In this document: positions 11,378 through 22,995 of the stretch, in pieces
Numbering within the stretch: the first letter of the stretch is position 1
Layout of the letters: each line of letters opens with the position of its first letter
NCBI GenBank assembly: GCA_013423385.1
Contig: BLZA01000023.1
Span: 623,782 to 687,781 of the forward strand
DNA from: Naganishia liquefaciens
Taxonomy: Eukaryota; Basidiomycota; Tremellomycetes; Filobasidiales; Filobasidiaceae
Length of the DNA stretch: 64,000 nucleotides
Reading direction: 5' to 3'
Notes under the pieces: generated by a model
What the model saw: only the letters and a program-made list of their open reading frames with translations
What the model was told of the DNA's origin: nothing
Databases searched by the model: none
Made by a program: the position numbers and the translations under genes

Positions 11378-11754
11378 TGTGTCGATGAAGAATGTGTGTT
11401 GTGGATGAGCGTCCGCGGTGGTGGTCGTCGTCTCGAGCGAGTTGGATTGCAATGTAGGGCCGTGCGGGGGGGGCGGTCGACGACCGATTGCAGCCAGACC
11501 GGCGGGTGCCGTCAGAGTTTTGCGGGTCGCGATAGGTGCGCCCGCGGCAAACAGAAGGCGGGGTGGGCAGGCGGATAGGGGGCGAATACGAGGCCCGTCC
11601 AGGCGCGGGGGGACGCCGACGATCCCGCAAAGAGATGGCGTGGATACAGCGGTACGGCTACATGTACAACCTGTCATTATTGCTTGCCCGAGAATACTAT
11701 AGACTTTTCCGCCGCCGCGTGTATACTCCCAAAACCTTTGCGTCTTTCCCCTGA

Positions 11755-12886
11755 TCACGACATGGATCCAAGCACCTTGAACGCCAGCGCTCTCAGGATC
11801 TACCCGAATGGGCTCGCGCTCAGCCAAGCACGGCGACGACGGGCGAAGGGGGACTCACCTCGGCCTTTTGGCTCGCGCCCAAGCCTGCAAACACCTGGGC
11901 GACGCTCTTGCCCTTGGCGTCCCTTACCGCGCCGAGCCGGTTCCCGGCGAGTGCTGCGGGCAGAGGACAGGATGTGAGCGTGAGTGGGCGACAACTCGGG
12001 TATCGAACCCCTCCTCGCAAGGAAAACGACAACGCACCTCCTGCGGCGGCGCCTGGAATGTTGCCGACAATGTACCCCAACGCGCCCCCGGCTGCGCCAC
12101 CGACATACGACCAAAACGGCCAAACGTTGTTTACCTCTGGAGCGAGCCTGTGGGGCCGTCCGTCCGTCCGTCCGTCCGTCGGGTCAGCCCGAGTGCGAAG
12201 AGGGAAAGCGGGATACCGCGGGGACTAGACGTACATGTCCTCAAACACATCCCCAAACACGCCATTCGCATCCGGTCTTGCGCCATGCAGGGGATCATCC
12301 TTTTCATTCTCCCCCGCCTGCTTTCCCCCCGAGGACGACGCCGCGCCAAACATGCTCGCAAACGTGCGGAAAAAGTTGCCCGAGGCATCGTGCTGCGCCT
12401 GCTCGTCGTATTCCTCGTCGTCGTCTGCCGGGGGGAACCCGCCGGCGAACCCGCCACCACCACCGCCACCGCCGCCGCCACCACCAGTGGACGATGCGCC
12501 CGCTCTCGAACGCGAGCCGTAGAGCGCGTCGTATTCTCTCCTCCGTGTCGGATCCGAAAGAACATAGTATGCGTCGGCGACCTAAGGCATTTCCGAGGGA
12601 AAATCAGTCGGATCCAGCCTCCCCGCAATCGTCCCCCTCCCCCTTTGCCACTCACCGCCTGAAACTTTTCCGTCGCTGCGCGTTTCTGCGCCGGGGATGC
12701 ACTCGCGGGCAAGCGGTCCGGATGGGTCTTGAGGGATGCTTTTTTGTAGGCGTCGCGGATCTGCTGGGGGGTTGCGTCCGAGGAGATGCCCTGGGGGTTG
12801 AGGGGGGGAGAAGGGTTAGCGGGATGATGTATGGGCATGGGCGAGGGGGCACTTGCGAGGAGTGTGTAGTATTGCGGAAAGGACAT
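11755..12886 (-). CDS. J-domain (DnaJ) protein with a C-terminal glycine-zipper domain
   Basis: Seen: six exons (12857-12886, 12656-12790, 12235-12581, 12038-12147, 11859-11953, 11755-11799) give 253 aa. The J domain begins YYTLLGISSDATPQQIRDAY and has the HPD tripeptide in KTHPDRLP, followed by FQAVADAYYVLSDPTRR. A poly-Gly linker and FGDVFEDMLAPEVNNVWPFW follow. The tail is GGAAGGALGYIVGNIPG and NRLGAVRDAKGKSVAQVF, ending FKVLGSMS. Known: HPD stimulates Hsp70 ATPase; this fungal family with the GNRLGAVRDAKGKSV block has no firm client. Odd: intron 1 (12791-12856) has a GC donor (GCAAGT) with a CTAAC branch site. Intron 3 holds a (CGTC)n repeat. Confidence 0.85.
12157..12180. repeat. (CGTC)n tandem repeat inside an intron
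   Basis: About six CGTC units lie within the third intron (12148-12234) of the J-domain gene, next to its acceptor. A similar GGAC-rich tract occurs near 10570. Confidence 0.9.
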
Positions 12887-13202
12887 GGTGGGCTTGTGGG
12901 ATCGAGAGAGGCGGGACGGGACCGGGGTGCACGCAGCATGAATTCATCCTCCCCCGTCTCCCCGATGACGCCATCTCCTCCCTCCACCCGCGCGCGACAC
13001 ACAAAGTCAACAACCCCCGCCTCGTGGCTCGATCGCTTAGTCAGCAGCCTCGCCCGATCGCCGCCGCCGCGTTGCAGTTGAGCGCCGACGCATCGCAGCG
13101 CAGCGCAGCGCATCGTATCGGCGGCGAATATATCCATACAGCCTCATCCCTCATCCCGCCCCGCCACCCCTGGCCCAACACCTCGTCGCGCTCACACAAA
13201 CG

Positions 13203-16035
13203 ATGCGCAACATCTCCCTCTTGCGCACACTCGCGCCCGCGAGACCCCACCTCCACCATCCGCCGCGAGGGTTGACCGCCGCCGCCGCCGCCGCCGCCTC
13301 GCTGCGCACATGCGCTCCCTCGCGCAACGCCGCCGCCGCCGCCAAGCCCACACAGCAGGACAAGCCCCGTCCAGGTCAGACCCCGCAGGGCCTGGAAGGT
13401 CTCTTTGGGGATGGACCCGGGGCGCCGACGCCTGTCCCCGGCGGTGGAACGACGGGACCAGGAACACCGGGAGGCGCGGATTTACAGCCGCCCGTGCCGC
13501 CGGGGACGGGCCATCCGTCCGAGCCGTTGCCGGGGAGAAAGGGAAACGAGCCTCGGGGGGCGGAGGAGAATGATGATGGCGAGCCGTCGTTCAAGGAGCG
13601 GAGGAAGAAATTGAGTGATAGCACGGGACAGGGCGTCAAGGCGGCATTTGGTGGTGGTGGAGGGGGAGGAAACAATGGAGGTGCCGGAGGGCCCGGTGGC
13701 GGGTTGCCCGGTGGTGGGTTTGGGTTGACGCCGAATCAGCTGATGTGGGCCATTATCGGGTGAGTTGGCGCGCTCCATCGTGGGTGGACGAGATCGGTCG
13801 CTGATGACATGTGGGCCCACAGGAGTTACGCCTTGTACTCTATGACGTCGCCCGGCGGTGGCGTCAGCTCGCGCGAAATTACCTGGCAGGAATTGTAAGT
13901 CCCCCGCGCCGCCGGCGTCGTCTCGCGCCATCGCAACCTAAACCCCCGACCCCGCCTTCCCCCGCCTTCCCCCACGCAGCCGAAACTCCCTCCTCGCCAA
14001 GGGCCTCGTCTCGTCCCTCGAAGTCGTCAACCGTACCAAGGTCCGCGTCCACCTGCACGCCCCGATTCCCAACAACGGCGGCATGAATCCGGGCACGAAC
14101 GGGTCCTCGGGCACGGGGCTGCCCTCACCGAGTCACGGACCGGCGCCGTACGTGTTCACGATCGGTTCCGTCGAGGCGTTTGAGCAAATGCTCCTGCAGT
14201 CGCAAGATGAACTTGGCATTCCGCCCGCCGAGCGTATCCCCGTGTCGTATCGCGAGGAAATCTCGACGGCGCAGACGATTTTGCATTTTGCGCCGACGTT
14301 GTTGATCGGTGGGTTGATCTTGTACATGGCGCGGCGCGGAGCACAGGGTGCCGGTGGTGCCGGAGGGGGCATTTTCGGCGTGGGCAAGAGCAAGGCCAAG
14401 ATGTTTAACAAGGAGGAAGAAGTAGCGATCCGGTTCAAGGATGTCGCGGGAATGGACGAGGCCAAAGAGGTGAGGTATTCCCAGTAAGCCGTCAAAGGCA
14501 TGTCGACTGACCCCCGCCCCCCCTCCCTTTTCCCCCCTTGGCAGGAAATCCAAGAATTCGTCAAATTCCTCAAGGACCCGCTCAAGTACGAGCGTCTCGG
14601 CGCCAAGATCCCGCGCGGGGCGATTCTCTCCGGTCCGCCCGGAACGGGTAAAACGTTGCTGGCCAAAGCCACCGCCGGCGAGGCCCAAGTACCGTTCCTG
14701 TCCGTCTCCGGATCCGAATTCGTCGAAATGTTTGTCGGTGTCGGCCCATCCCGTGTGCGCGACTTGTTTGCCAATGCGAAAAAGCACGCGCCGTGCATCA
14801 TCTTTGTCGACGAGATTGACGCGATCGGAAAGACGCGAGGTAAAGGCGGCGGCTTTGGCGGCAACGATGAGCGGGAATCCACGTTGAATCAGCTGCTGGT
14901 CGAGATGGACGGGTTCGGAACGAAAGAGCACGTCGTCGTGCTCGCCGGTACCAACCGGCCCGACGTGCTTGATCCGGCGCTCATGCGGCCGGGGCGATTC
15001 GACCGGCACATTGCCATCGACAAGCCTGACATTGGCGGACGAAAGCAAATCTTCAAGGTCCACTTGGGACCGCTGACGATCGCCAAGGACGTCGAACAAA
15101 ACATGCTCGAGGAAAAACTCGCGCTGCTCACGCCCGGTTTCTCGGGCGCGGATATCGCCAACGTGTGCAACGAGGCGGCGCTCCGAGCCGCACGTCGCGG
15201 CGGAGATTCCGTCACCGAGGAGGACTTTGACGGCGCGATCGAGCGTGTCATTGCCGGTCTCGAGCGCAAGTCACGCGTGCTCGGCCCAGAGGAAAAGACG
15301 ACGGTCGCGTACCACGAAGCCGGGCACGCCGTCTGTGGCTGGTTCCTCGAGCATGCCGATCCGCTGCTCAAGGTGTCCATCATCCCGCGCGGTGTTGGCG
15401 CGCTCGGGTACGCACAGTACTTGCCCAAGGAGCGATTCCTGTTTACGACCGAGCAGCTGCAGGACCGCATGTGCATGACGCTCGGCGGACGATGCTCCGA
15501 GGAAATTTTCTTTGGCAAGATTACCACGGGCGCCCAGGATGATTTGCAAAAGATTACCAAGATGGCGTTCGAGGTCTGCGCCAACTATGGCATGGATCCC
15601 GAGATTGGGCCCGTCTCGTACGGCGGACAGCAGCAGCAAGGCGAGAGTTTCACCAAGCCGTTCAGCGAGGCTACGGCCCAGGCGCTCGACAAGGCCGTCA
15701 AGAAGATGGTCACCGATGCCCATGCGCGAACGCTCAAACTCTTGACGGAGAAGAAGGCCGAGGTCGAAAAAGTGGCCAAGTTGCTGCTCGAAAAGGAGGT
15801 CATCACGCGAGAGGATATGCGAACGTGTACGTCGGCGTGGCGTGTCTGCCCCGGCGTGGTCTGATGCTAAATTCAACTCCATCTAGTGCTCGGTCGACGA
15901 CCGTTCCAGACGGCAGACGAAATGGACAAGTATATCGAGAGCAAGCTGGACAAGAAAAAGGACGCGTCAGAGACATCACCGGACCCGGCACCAACAGCCG
16001 CACCCACGATGGCGGCCACCAAGGCGGATCTGTGA
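13203..16035 (+). CDS. AFG3: AFG3-type subunit of the mitochondrial m-AAA protease
   Basis: Seen: five exons (13203-13759, 13823-13894, 13980-14469, 14545-15826, 15887-16035) give 849 aa. The N-terminus [17 protein letters not shown] is a likely mitochondrial presequence, then Ala-, Pro- and Gly-rich linkers. There are two membrane spans, near LMWAIIGSYALY and [18 protein letters not shown]. The AAA module has Walker A GPPGTGKT, Walker [18 protein letters not shown] and arginine-finger context. The zinc protease site is HEAGH in [14 protein letters not shown]. Known: m-AAA protease, a hexamer facing the matrix, degrades inner-membrane proteins and matures MrpL32. Yta10/Afg3 and Yta12 are close paralogues; the length and [12 protein letters not shown] region fit Afg3 but Yta12 is not excluded. 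The last donor is an internal ACGT|GTACGT chosen because it alone restores LLGRRPF. Confidence 0.92.
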
Positions 16036-16144
16036 TATTGGCATTGCTTTTTTGGGGCGAGGCTCAGATAGAGGTATAGTCGCTCAGGAATCATCGTTGC
16101 GCCGTTCTAGGAGCGGAACATTCGCATCGGAGTAGCACGTGTCG

Positions 16145-16673
16145 TCAATTGTATACATTAGCAGCAACAATCAATCTCAACTGCCGGTACATGGTTACAG
16201 CGGGGATGTCACCACTCGAATCTGGATGCTCAGCCATCACGTCTTTCGCATAATAGCGGCAACGAGCGTGATACGGCCCTGCGAAGAACCAAATCAGAGT
16301 GCATTCGTTGGTTTCGTATTTACGCACATACCTTCACAGGCTTCGTGCGGTTCGATAACCGCCTCGACACGGTCCCTGCCCGCTGCAGATCACACACGTT
16401 GCAAAAATAGTCGTGTGGGTTGCGAAAGTTGAGAATGTTGTACACCGTGCGAGTTGAATCGCTTACGCAGCCAGGACAGGAGTAGAATGCACACTAGGTG
16501 GAGAGATCGGTATGAGTCTACGCTCGGATACGATATGGCAACTTACGGCGGGATGCATTGTGCCCTGGCAACCAGGCTCCAAGGAGTGTTGGCAAAGCTG
16601 TTTTGAACAGATCGACGAGAGGCTTTAATGCCAGGTTGCTTAGGATTCGTCCGTTGAATTGCGTCAGCTTACT
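16145..16673 (-). CDS. Unnamed gene, 3' exons only
   Basis: Seen: four exons with matching phases (about 16547-16673 or slightly longer, 16467-16493, 16332-16382, 16145-16278) encode at least 112 residues. They contain LVDLFKTALPTLLGAWLPG, a hydrophobic CILLLSWLPGRDR, and a C-terminus rich in Cys and Tyr (EACEGPYHARCRYYAKDVM), ending LRLIVAANVYN. Introns have GTAAGT, GTAAGC and GTATGT donors. The first exon reads open upstream to about 16700 (HIFCHVGNRLQ), but I could not find the start codon. I do not recognise the family. The gene is convergent with AFG3, only 109 bp from its stop. The frame and phase agreement make a real gene likely. Confidence 0.5.
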
Positions 16674-17265
16674 CTGCAAGCGGTTTCCGACATGGCAAAA
16701 AATGTGAATCTGATCACTTGTTGAGGCTCAAGTCACAGGTGGGCAATTTCTGAAAGCATTGTGTGTCGGTCATCGCACGGAAATGACAGCTAAATAGTCT
16801 CGTTCAGGCAATGCCAGGAAGCAGAGATCACAACGCTCGGACATGCTGCAGTCGCTTCTGCCATCTTCGATTATTCATTCTCAGCATCCGGGTCCTTTCA
16901 AAGCTTGAAAGGATGACGGAGCAAACGCGCTTGTTATCTCGCGGTTGCGCTGAGCGCAGCCCAGTCACAGAGCGAACGATGAATGGAAAGCTGGCGAAGC
17001 ATCAAGAGCCCCGAGCTCGCCCGCGATCTGGCTATCTGCTGGCAGGAGGGGGTGCTTCAGTGGCAAATTCCGCTTCGACCAGACAGTACTCAGTCGCAAA
17101 GCGGGCGATGACGCCGAGCGATCGGACTGCCGGCGCGATTCGTCATCTCGCTCTCGACTTCTCTCGAATTCTTCACAAATCGCACGACCGACTCTCCTTT
17201 TGAAGCGTCCACTAGATTCACACTGTCAGGACAGGCACTTTCGACAATTCGCTGGGAGACCCGCA

Positions 17266-19090
17266 ATGCTTCGGAAAAGTCTGGTTTCTTTGCCGCGGCA
17301 GGCGGTTCAAACACGGCACTATTCGCCTTTGCCGACGAGCGTGCTGGCGGCTCTTCCCTCGCGACCAGGTGGTAAGTCTCACCGCGTGCCTGCTGCAACC
17401 ATACCTGACATTAGCTTCCTCAGGACCTCGAATATCCCGATCTTCCCGTCCTGACCGCAGACCCAGCGGGTCACCCAGATCGGACCATGATCCTCAACCG
17501 GACCCAGCCTTTGGGCAGTACGGCGGTGGCTTCCAGCGGCAACAGCCGTTTCAACCAGAATTTCCGTACATGGGCGCTCAGCCTGGCTTTGGAGGAGGAG
17601 GAGGAGGAGGAGGACCATCCTTGGCCTCTCAGGTACCCGTGCATATGCCCTCGGATCCCGATGGAGTTTTGCGTGAGACCGATGGCGCAGTGAGCCTCTT
17701 GGCAAATAGTGCTCTAGTGATCGTTCGGTGAGTCCGATACCGTCATCACTTTCGATCTTCTTTACTCATCAACGCTCAAGGCAAATTGAAATGCTCAATG
17801 TTTTCATGGGCTTTGAGCAAGCGAACAGATATGCCATTATGAACCCTCAAGGCGAGCATGTCGGATAGTGCGTATCACTTTCGCCGTCTGGATTCGCCGC
17901 TTACCTCTGAGCTTATAGTCTGGCGGAGGAAGGACAAGGCTTCTTGTCTGCCATGATGCGACAGACTCTTCGCACACATCGGCCATTTCGCTCTGTCGTG
18001 ATGGATAAATACGGAACGCCCATTCTTTGGGTGAGCTACCTCTTCACGTTTCAAATTGGACAACGCCACTGATCGATTTGCGCATCATTAGATCCGGAGG
18101 CCATTCGCCTTTATCAACAGCAAAATATTTGTTCATGCCGGGCAGACGGAGACGGGGCAGGATGATCGATTGGTTGGAGAGGCGCAGCAGTAAGCCGCTT
18201 CGGTCCGTCACTTCTTCTTGCTATAAGCTGACTTTGCTCAAACAAAGAGAATGGCATCCGTGGAGGAGAAGAGTGAGCAGCTGTCTTCGATCGTCGTTAT
18301 TACAATGTCTAACAACCGCATGCCACAGTATAACGTGTTCAAGCAGTGAGTACTGTTCTCGTCAGAATCTTTCTTGGCTTCCTGAAGCTTTTTGGCGGGC
18401 GCAGTCGAGACGACACTTTCAAACAGTTCGCCCGCATCGATTCTGGCTTCTGGGCTTGGGACTTTTGGCTAAGAGACGCTGATGATCGTACGTATCTTGA
18501 TGGGACTTGGTTTTCCCGGCTCATCGGTGATCGATGCAGGTATAATGGCTTCCATCAATCGCTCGTTCACAGGATTCGGGCGAGAGCTTTTCACCGACAC
18601 CGGTCAGTCAATACGACGCCTGGCTTGAAGCTGCTTAACAAACAACATCCTCATATTGATCTGCGTTCTAGGTCAATATGTCGTCCGATTCGATGCTGTC
18701 GAGCAAGAACTCGCGCTCAACCAGGCGAACAACACCCATGCACCCAATGAGCCCAAGTCTTCTCTGATTATTCCGCCTTCAGCCACGGATCTCACGCTCG
18801 ACGAACGAGCCATGACGCTCGCGACAGCCGTCACCATCGATATCGACTATTTCAGCAGACACTCGGGAGCAGGAGGTATGGGTTTCCCATTCTTCATGTG
18901 GGGCGGAGGCATGGGCGATGAGTATGGGCGAGGTGGCAGTGGCGAAGCCGGAGTCGGAGCAGGAGGTGTCGGCACGGCGGCAGGAATGCAAGAGGGTATG
19001 CAGGGAGACATGTTCCCTGGAGAGGAGGTCTATCAGGAGGAACAAGGTCCCGACATTGGCTTTGAGGAGGAGTTCGAGGATCCGTTCTAG
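17266..19090 (+). CDS. AIM25: Mitochondrial phospholipid scramblase-family protein (AIM25)
   Basis: Seen: the ATG at 17266 opens with MLRKSLVSLPRQAVQTRHYS, an arginine-rich probable mitochondrial presequence. A Pro/Gln/Gly-rich stretch follows. After several introns comes the scramblase barrel: DGAVSLLANSALVIVRQIEM, FMGFEQANRYAIMNPQGEHVG, RTHRPFRSVVMDKYGTPILW, then a late exon RDDTFKQFARIDSGFWAWDF and FDAVEQELALNQAN. The region DERAMTLATAVTIDIDYFSRH is the usual end of the domain, and an acidic Gly/Met-rich tail closes the protein. Known: Aim25 is the fungal PLSCR-like (LURP1-related) protein, reported at mitochondria and linked to lipid homeostasis under stress. Intron positions between 17728 and 18690 were placed only approximately. 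Family assignment is confident, enzymatic activity is inferred. Confidence 0.88.
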
Positions 19091-19257
19091 GGGATCCGTC
19101 AGAATTCGCGTAAACAGGGCCGTCATTGGCGATTCGCATTGTTGATACACGCTGGCTATAATACAACTTTTCATTCGATAGCATGCTTTCATCCCCGTTA
19201 CAAAAGCGAATTCGTGAATTGTCTGGGCGAATGCCTCCCGTTCCGTTGCCTTTTTTC

Positions 19258-19534
19258 CTAGTAATAACCTGCGGGGTAATAGCCTGCGTATCCATATCCG
19301 GACCCCCAACTCGGGCCATACCAATTCCTCGTCCAAGGCGTAGTGATGGCGTTAGATCCGTATCGGTAAGCGGTTATAGCACCATAAGGCCAGTAGGCTA
19401 ACGTTCCAAGGACATGATCAGCAATGACCCTGGAAGATGTCGGCTATAGGGAACTCACCTGAGCTGTATCCAGCATAAGGGGCATAAAGACCAAGGCCGG
19501 CCGACACACCGAATGGGGCAACAATCGCTGACAT
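19258..19534 (-). CDS. 71-aa Gly/Tyr/Trp-rich small protein
   Basis: Seen: exons 19459-19534 and 19258-19397 join across a 61-nt intron (GTGAGT...TTAG) to 71 aa. It starts MSAIVAPFGVSAGLGLYAPY and ends WGSGYGYAGYYPAGYY. Tyrosine and glycine make up about 40 percent; there is no Cys and almost no charge. No signal peptide is clear, although the first 20 residues are hydrophobic. I recognise no family. Tyr/Gly-rich short proteins may be structural, wall-linked or aggregation-prone; this is only inference. It diverges from RDS3 across a 760-bp spacer and its end faces the scramblase stop. Confidence 0.6.
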
Positions 19535-20295
19535 TGTGATATTACTAGATCTGTGCAGGATGAGATTGGGCTCAGTAAACGGCAGGACCTGATACTACAT
19601 GTCGCGACTTACTCTCAAAGGCTAACAATGTCTATAGTAAGCTGCGCAGCAGGTTTACTGGAAGGTTCGAGTCGACGAAGAGTATTGTGCTGTGACAGAC
19701 AGATGCAGTGCAACGGGATGAGATGCTGTGAGTCTTTTTATCGTGCACTTATATCACCTATCCCTCCTGTTTCCGCGAGTTGGCAGTGCAGCGACGGGAC
19801 AGTATCTTCCCTTGTCTGGAGAGACTGGACGCCCCTTCGCTACAACGGAGTGCAGAAACTATCCTTTACAGCAGAAGTTTGACAAAATGGAAAGCCCGGG
19901 GAAACTCGAAGAAGTTAAAGGAAGATCGGAGAGATACTTTATTCACGAGTCTCTCAGGTTGTAGAGATCTAGACGTTCGCCTTTTCCCGAGTTTCAAGTG
20001 GCATCCAATGCCAACCTGATGACTGCAGAGAGGCAAAGGTGACAAATAACCGTTCTAAGGCGCAGCTGACTAAGCTGAAACTTCCGCCTTGCAGCGATCG
20101 AAGGTCAGGGCAGTCAACGACTTCGTGATGAGCCAGCAATTCATGGCAATACGCATGCCTGACCATAGTTGTTGGAGGGTTCGTCGGATTGTCCATTACT
20201 TGAAAATCAAAAAGTGGTTATCTCGCGACATTTCATCAACACGACGTGTCGCCTAGGGGTGCACCGAAGAACGCCCAGAACACAGATATCTCAGA

Positions 20296-20984
20296 ATGTC
20301 CAAGCATCATCCCGGTAGGTGGCTTTCCGCAAGGCCTTGTCTTATGTCTACTGATCAACATACCTCACAGATCTAATCATGTGCCGGCGTCAGCCTGGTA
20401 TCGGTAAGTTTCTGCTGCACGACACCTGTGAGGGGCATAGTGTCACTCAGGCGATACCTGCTCTGCCTCGCAGCTATCGGTCGAATGTGCGAAAAGTGTG
20501 ACGGCAAATGGTATGTACAGCATGCTGTTTCTTGAGGATCTGCGACCAGTGGCTAACGCTTCTCCTTTCTCAGCCCGATATGCGATTCTTACGTTCGACC
20601 CAAGACCCTGGTTCGAGTCTGTGACGACTGCAGTTGTAAGTCTTTCGAAAAGTGTCCATGGAAAAGGATCGCTCACCGAAGATGGACCCTAACCAGTCGG
20701 AACATACGCCGGTCGATGTATCGTCTGCGGTTCTCCAGGAATCAGTAATGCATATTACTGCACGGAGTGCACGAGCTTGGAGAAGGATAGGGATGGTTGT
20801 CCGAAAATTGTCAATCTCGGTGCAAGCAGGTGCGTGAGCAGCATGGCGAGTTAGGAAGCACGTTCTAACATTCAATTGCAGAACGGATGCACATTGGCAG
20901 AACAAAGCAGCAGGGTAAGTCATCAAGCTCAAGACCCATAGGGTTTAAGCTGACCAATTTCTCATTAGCTTCAAAAAGGGTTAG
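20296..20984 (+). CDS. RDS3: RDS3/PHF5A, SF3b zinc-knot subunit of U2 snRNP
   Basis: Seen: seven exons (20296-20314, 20371-20403, 20474-20510, 20574-20635, 20697-20829, 20882-20914, 20969-20984) give 110 aa. The chain [74 protein letters not shown] and the end AAGFKKG match human PHF5A almost position for position. All zinc-binding CXXC pairs of the trefoil zinc knot are kept. Known: PHF5A/Rds3 sits in SF3b beside SF3B1 and helps recognise the branch-point adenosine. A gene of 110 codons carrying six introns fits the intron-rich genome. Identification is essentially certain. Confidence 0.97.
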
Positions 20985-21187
20985 AGCACATCTTCGCGCT
21001 CGTCAACTTGGCTTCTGTTCCTTTTGGTCCAATGTATCACCATACTTGTTTACACGGTTGTAAAATAGACAAATGTCACTTATCAATCGTCAAAGTGCAT
21101 CACATCACAATGTGTTATATGACGGTTTGCAAACAAGCGATATTTCAAAGTCATGTCCATCCTTCCCCCGTGATTGCCACAGAGCGA

Positions 21188-22995
21188 TTACCAGCCGCTT
21201 GATACGTTATGAGCGGGTCGTCTCCAGCCATTGTCATGGCTTCGGCCCCAGTTACCCCTTGGTGCACCGTCTCTCTGTTGCGATCCCCATGATCCCGAAC
21301 CTTGCGGACCCCATCCTCCCGGGCCTCTCTGTTGCTGTGGCCGATCCGACTTCGGCGCTTCCCTTGCATATTTCATGGACTCCCGATACATGAGTGGTGG
21401 CTGCGTGCGCGTTCTTTGCAATCCTCCTGCAGGTGGGCCGTTGGTTCGAGTGCCCCAGCCGTTGTTTGGGGGCGGTGGTCTGAAGTCTGGCCTGGCTGCA
21501 CCGAATCTTCCGTTGAAAGCTGAGGGTCCCGCCAGCTCTGCAGGTCGAGATGCAGGTGTGGCTCGTGGAGGTCTCAAATCGCCCAGTCCGCCACCTGACC
21601 GAACACCATCTTTTCCTCTCGGTGGAACAAGGTCGAACGAGTAATCTGACCCGCTGCCAGACCCTATGCCCTTTGTGATTTCTAGCACGAGTTTGTTACG
21701 ACCGTTTTGCCAAGCTTCTTGTTCCTTTTTCACCAGCGAAGGCACAAGATCCTCTGGAACAAATTCGACTGTTAAGGCCACACCGTGATCTGCCGGGAAA
21801 ACCTGGCCTTGAATCTTCGCTGCAGCCGCAATAGCAGTGTCGATATTCTTGAACTATCGAGATGCTTTAGCGCCTTAGCCCTTTCGTTCACCGGTTGCTC
21901 CTACTCACGATACAGTAGCAGTGGCTTTTCACGCCATCCAGCCAGACTCCCGCCTCAACGCCAGCCTCTTCATCCAGAACATCATCTTCTCCGATGTCAG
22001 GCGAAAGACCCTGAGCGATCAACCACGCTTTAAGATCGGGCGTGAGAAGTGGACGCTTCAGATTCGAAATGTAAAGAGCTCGTGTGGCGGGATGACTGAC
22101 GTGCGACAAGTTTTTCGACAGAGGATGTGTCGCTTCGTCAGCGCTTTCTCGTGACCTTGACACCGTCGCCGCTCCTTCGTTGGTATTTCCAGCGGAGTCC
22201 GATGGCTCTTGCTGCACATCTGGCGACAGACGCGTACGTTTTCCCTTCTGTTCGTCCTCGTTTTCAAGGCGTTTTCGCTTCTCGGCTCTAGATGCTTGTT
22301 GATCCATGTTCACATCCTCCTCGCCTATGAAGTTTCTGGAATGCTGTTCTGTTCCTGCAACGACCTGTGGAGGCTGGGCTTCCGCTGCTGCTACCGCGAC
22401 ATTGCCTTCCTCTTTGATGTCGTCTATCGCTTGCTGTGTTGGCTTATCTGAGGTGGTAATGCTGCTCTGCTGCTCCGCTTTTTCTTTCTCTCCAGCTTCA
22501 GCCGCTGCTTCCATCTTCTCCCCCAAATCTCCATCTGCATCACCAAGAATTTGTTCATCTTTCTCCTCTTCGGTGATTGCGGTTGTGGGTTCTTCCTGTG
22601 CATCTTTGACATCGGAAGTTTCGCTGGCAGCCGAGACAGCATTCGCCTTTGACTCTGCCGGTCTTGCTGTTTCGGGATCTTGTATGGCCTCCGCATGCTC
22701 AATCGAGGATACGTGTTTTCCCTCTTCATCATTCTTCGCAGTGGTATTTGATGGGTCGTTAATCTTGGCCGATTTTACGGCTTCCTCTGATGTCTGAGGT
22801 TCTTCTGCATTGGACTCCAAATCAAGCACCGCCTGGAGTTTCTCCACGTAATCCTTCTTCAGCTTGAGGCCTTTGACATCAACCCCTTTCTCCTGCAACT
22901 CCTCCTTGAGTTCTGCAAGGAGACTGGTCAGAAAAGCCGGAAAGACCTTCTTTTTCGAGCTTACGGGCGATCGTTTTCGAGGAGAGGTCAGACAT
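21188..22995 (-). CDS. Acinus-like SAP and RRM domain protein
   Basis: Seen: exons 22965-22995, 21909-22912 and 21188-21853 give 566 aa. The N-terminal SAP domain is MSDLSSKTIAQLKEELQEKG followed by VDVKGLKLKKDYVEKL. A long Glu/Ala/Ser-rich acidic middle follows, with a KRKRLENEDEQKGKRTR basic patch. The RRM begins RALYISNLKRPLLTPDLKAW and has WLDGVKSHCYCIFKNIDTA; the KSHCYC block is the mark of Acinus RRMs. The tail is Pro/Gly/Trp/Arg-rich. Known: Acinus joins RNPS1 and SAP18 in the ASAP complex at the exon-junction complex and affects splicing. The C-terminal RNPS1-binding motif is not clear, so an ASAP role is likely but not shown. The 52-nt first intron restores the SAP fold, which supports the start at 22995. 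Confidence 0.8.

Noticed and set aside
11954-12037. A B-box-like GGTTCGATACC on the minus strand, as in a tRNA gene
   Set aside because: It lies inside an 84-nt intron of the J-domain gene. No matching A box, cloverleaf stems or terminator were found.
12131-12886. Read-through of the J-domain gene as a 251-codon frame
   Set aside because: It disrupts the J domain and misses the conserved glycine-zipper tail; the spliced six-exon model restores both.
14125-15882. Long minus-strand frames across AFG3
   Set aside because: Antisense shadows of a GC-rich conserved gene; no family match.
16332-16493. A CX2C-X21-CX2C zinc-ribbon-like small protein (CPGC ... CNVC) on the minus strand
   Set aside because: The middle of this ribbon starts exactly at a GTAAGC donor and ends at CTGCAG. 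Removing it as an 84-nt intron gives a longer frame with matching phases, so the zinc ribbon is probably intron sequence.
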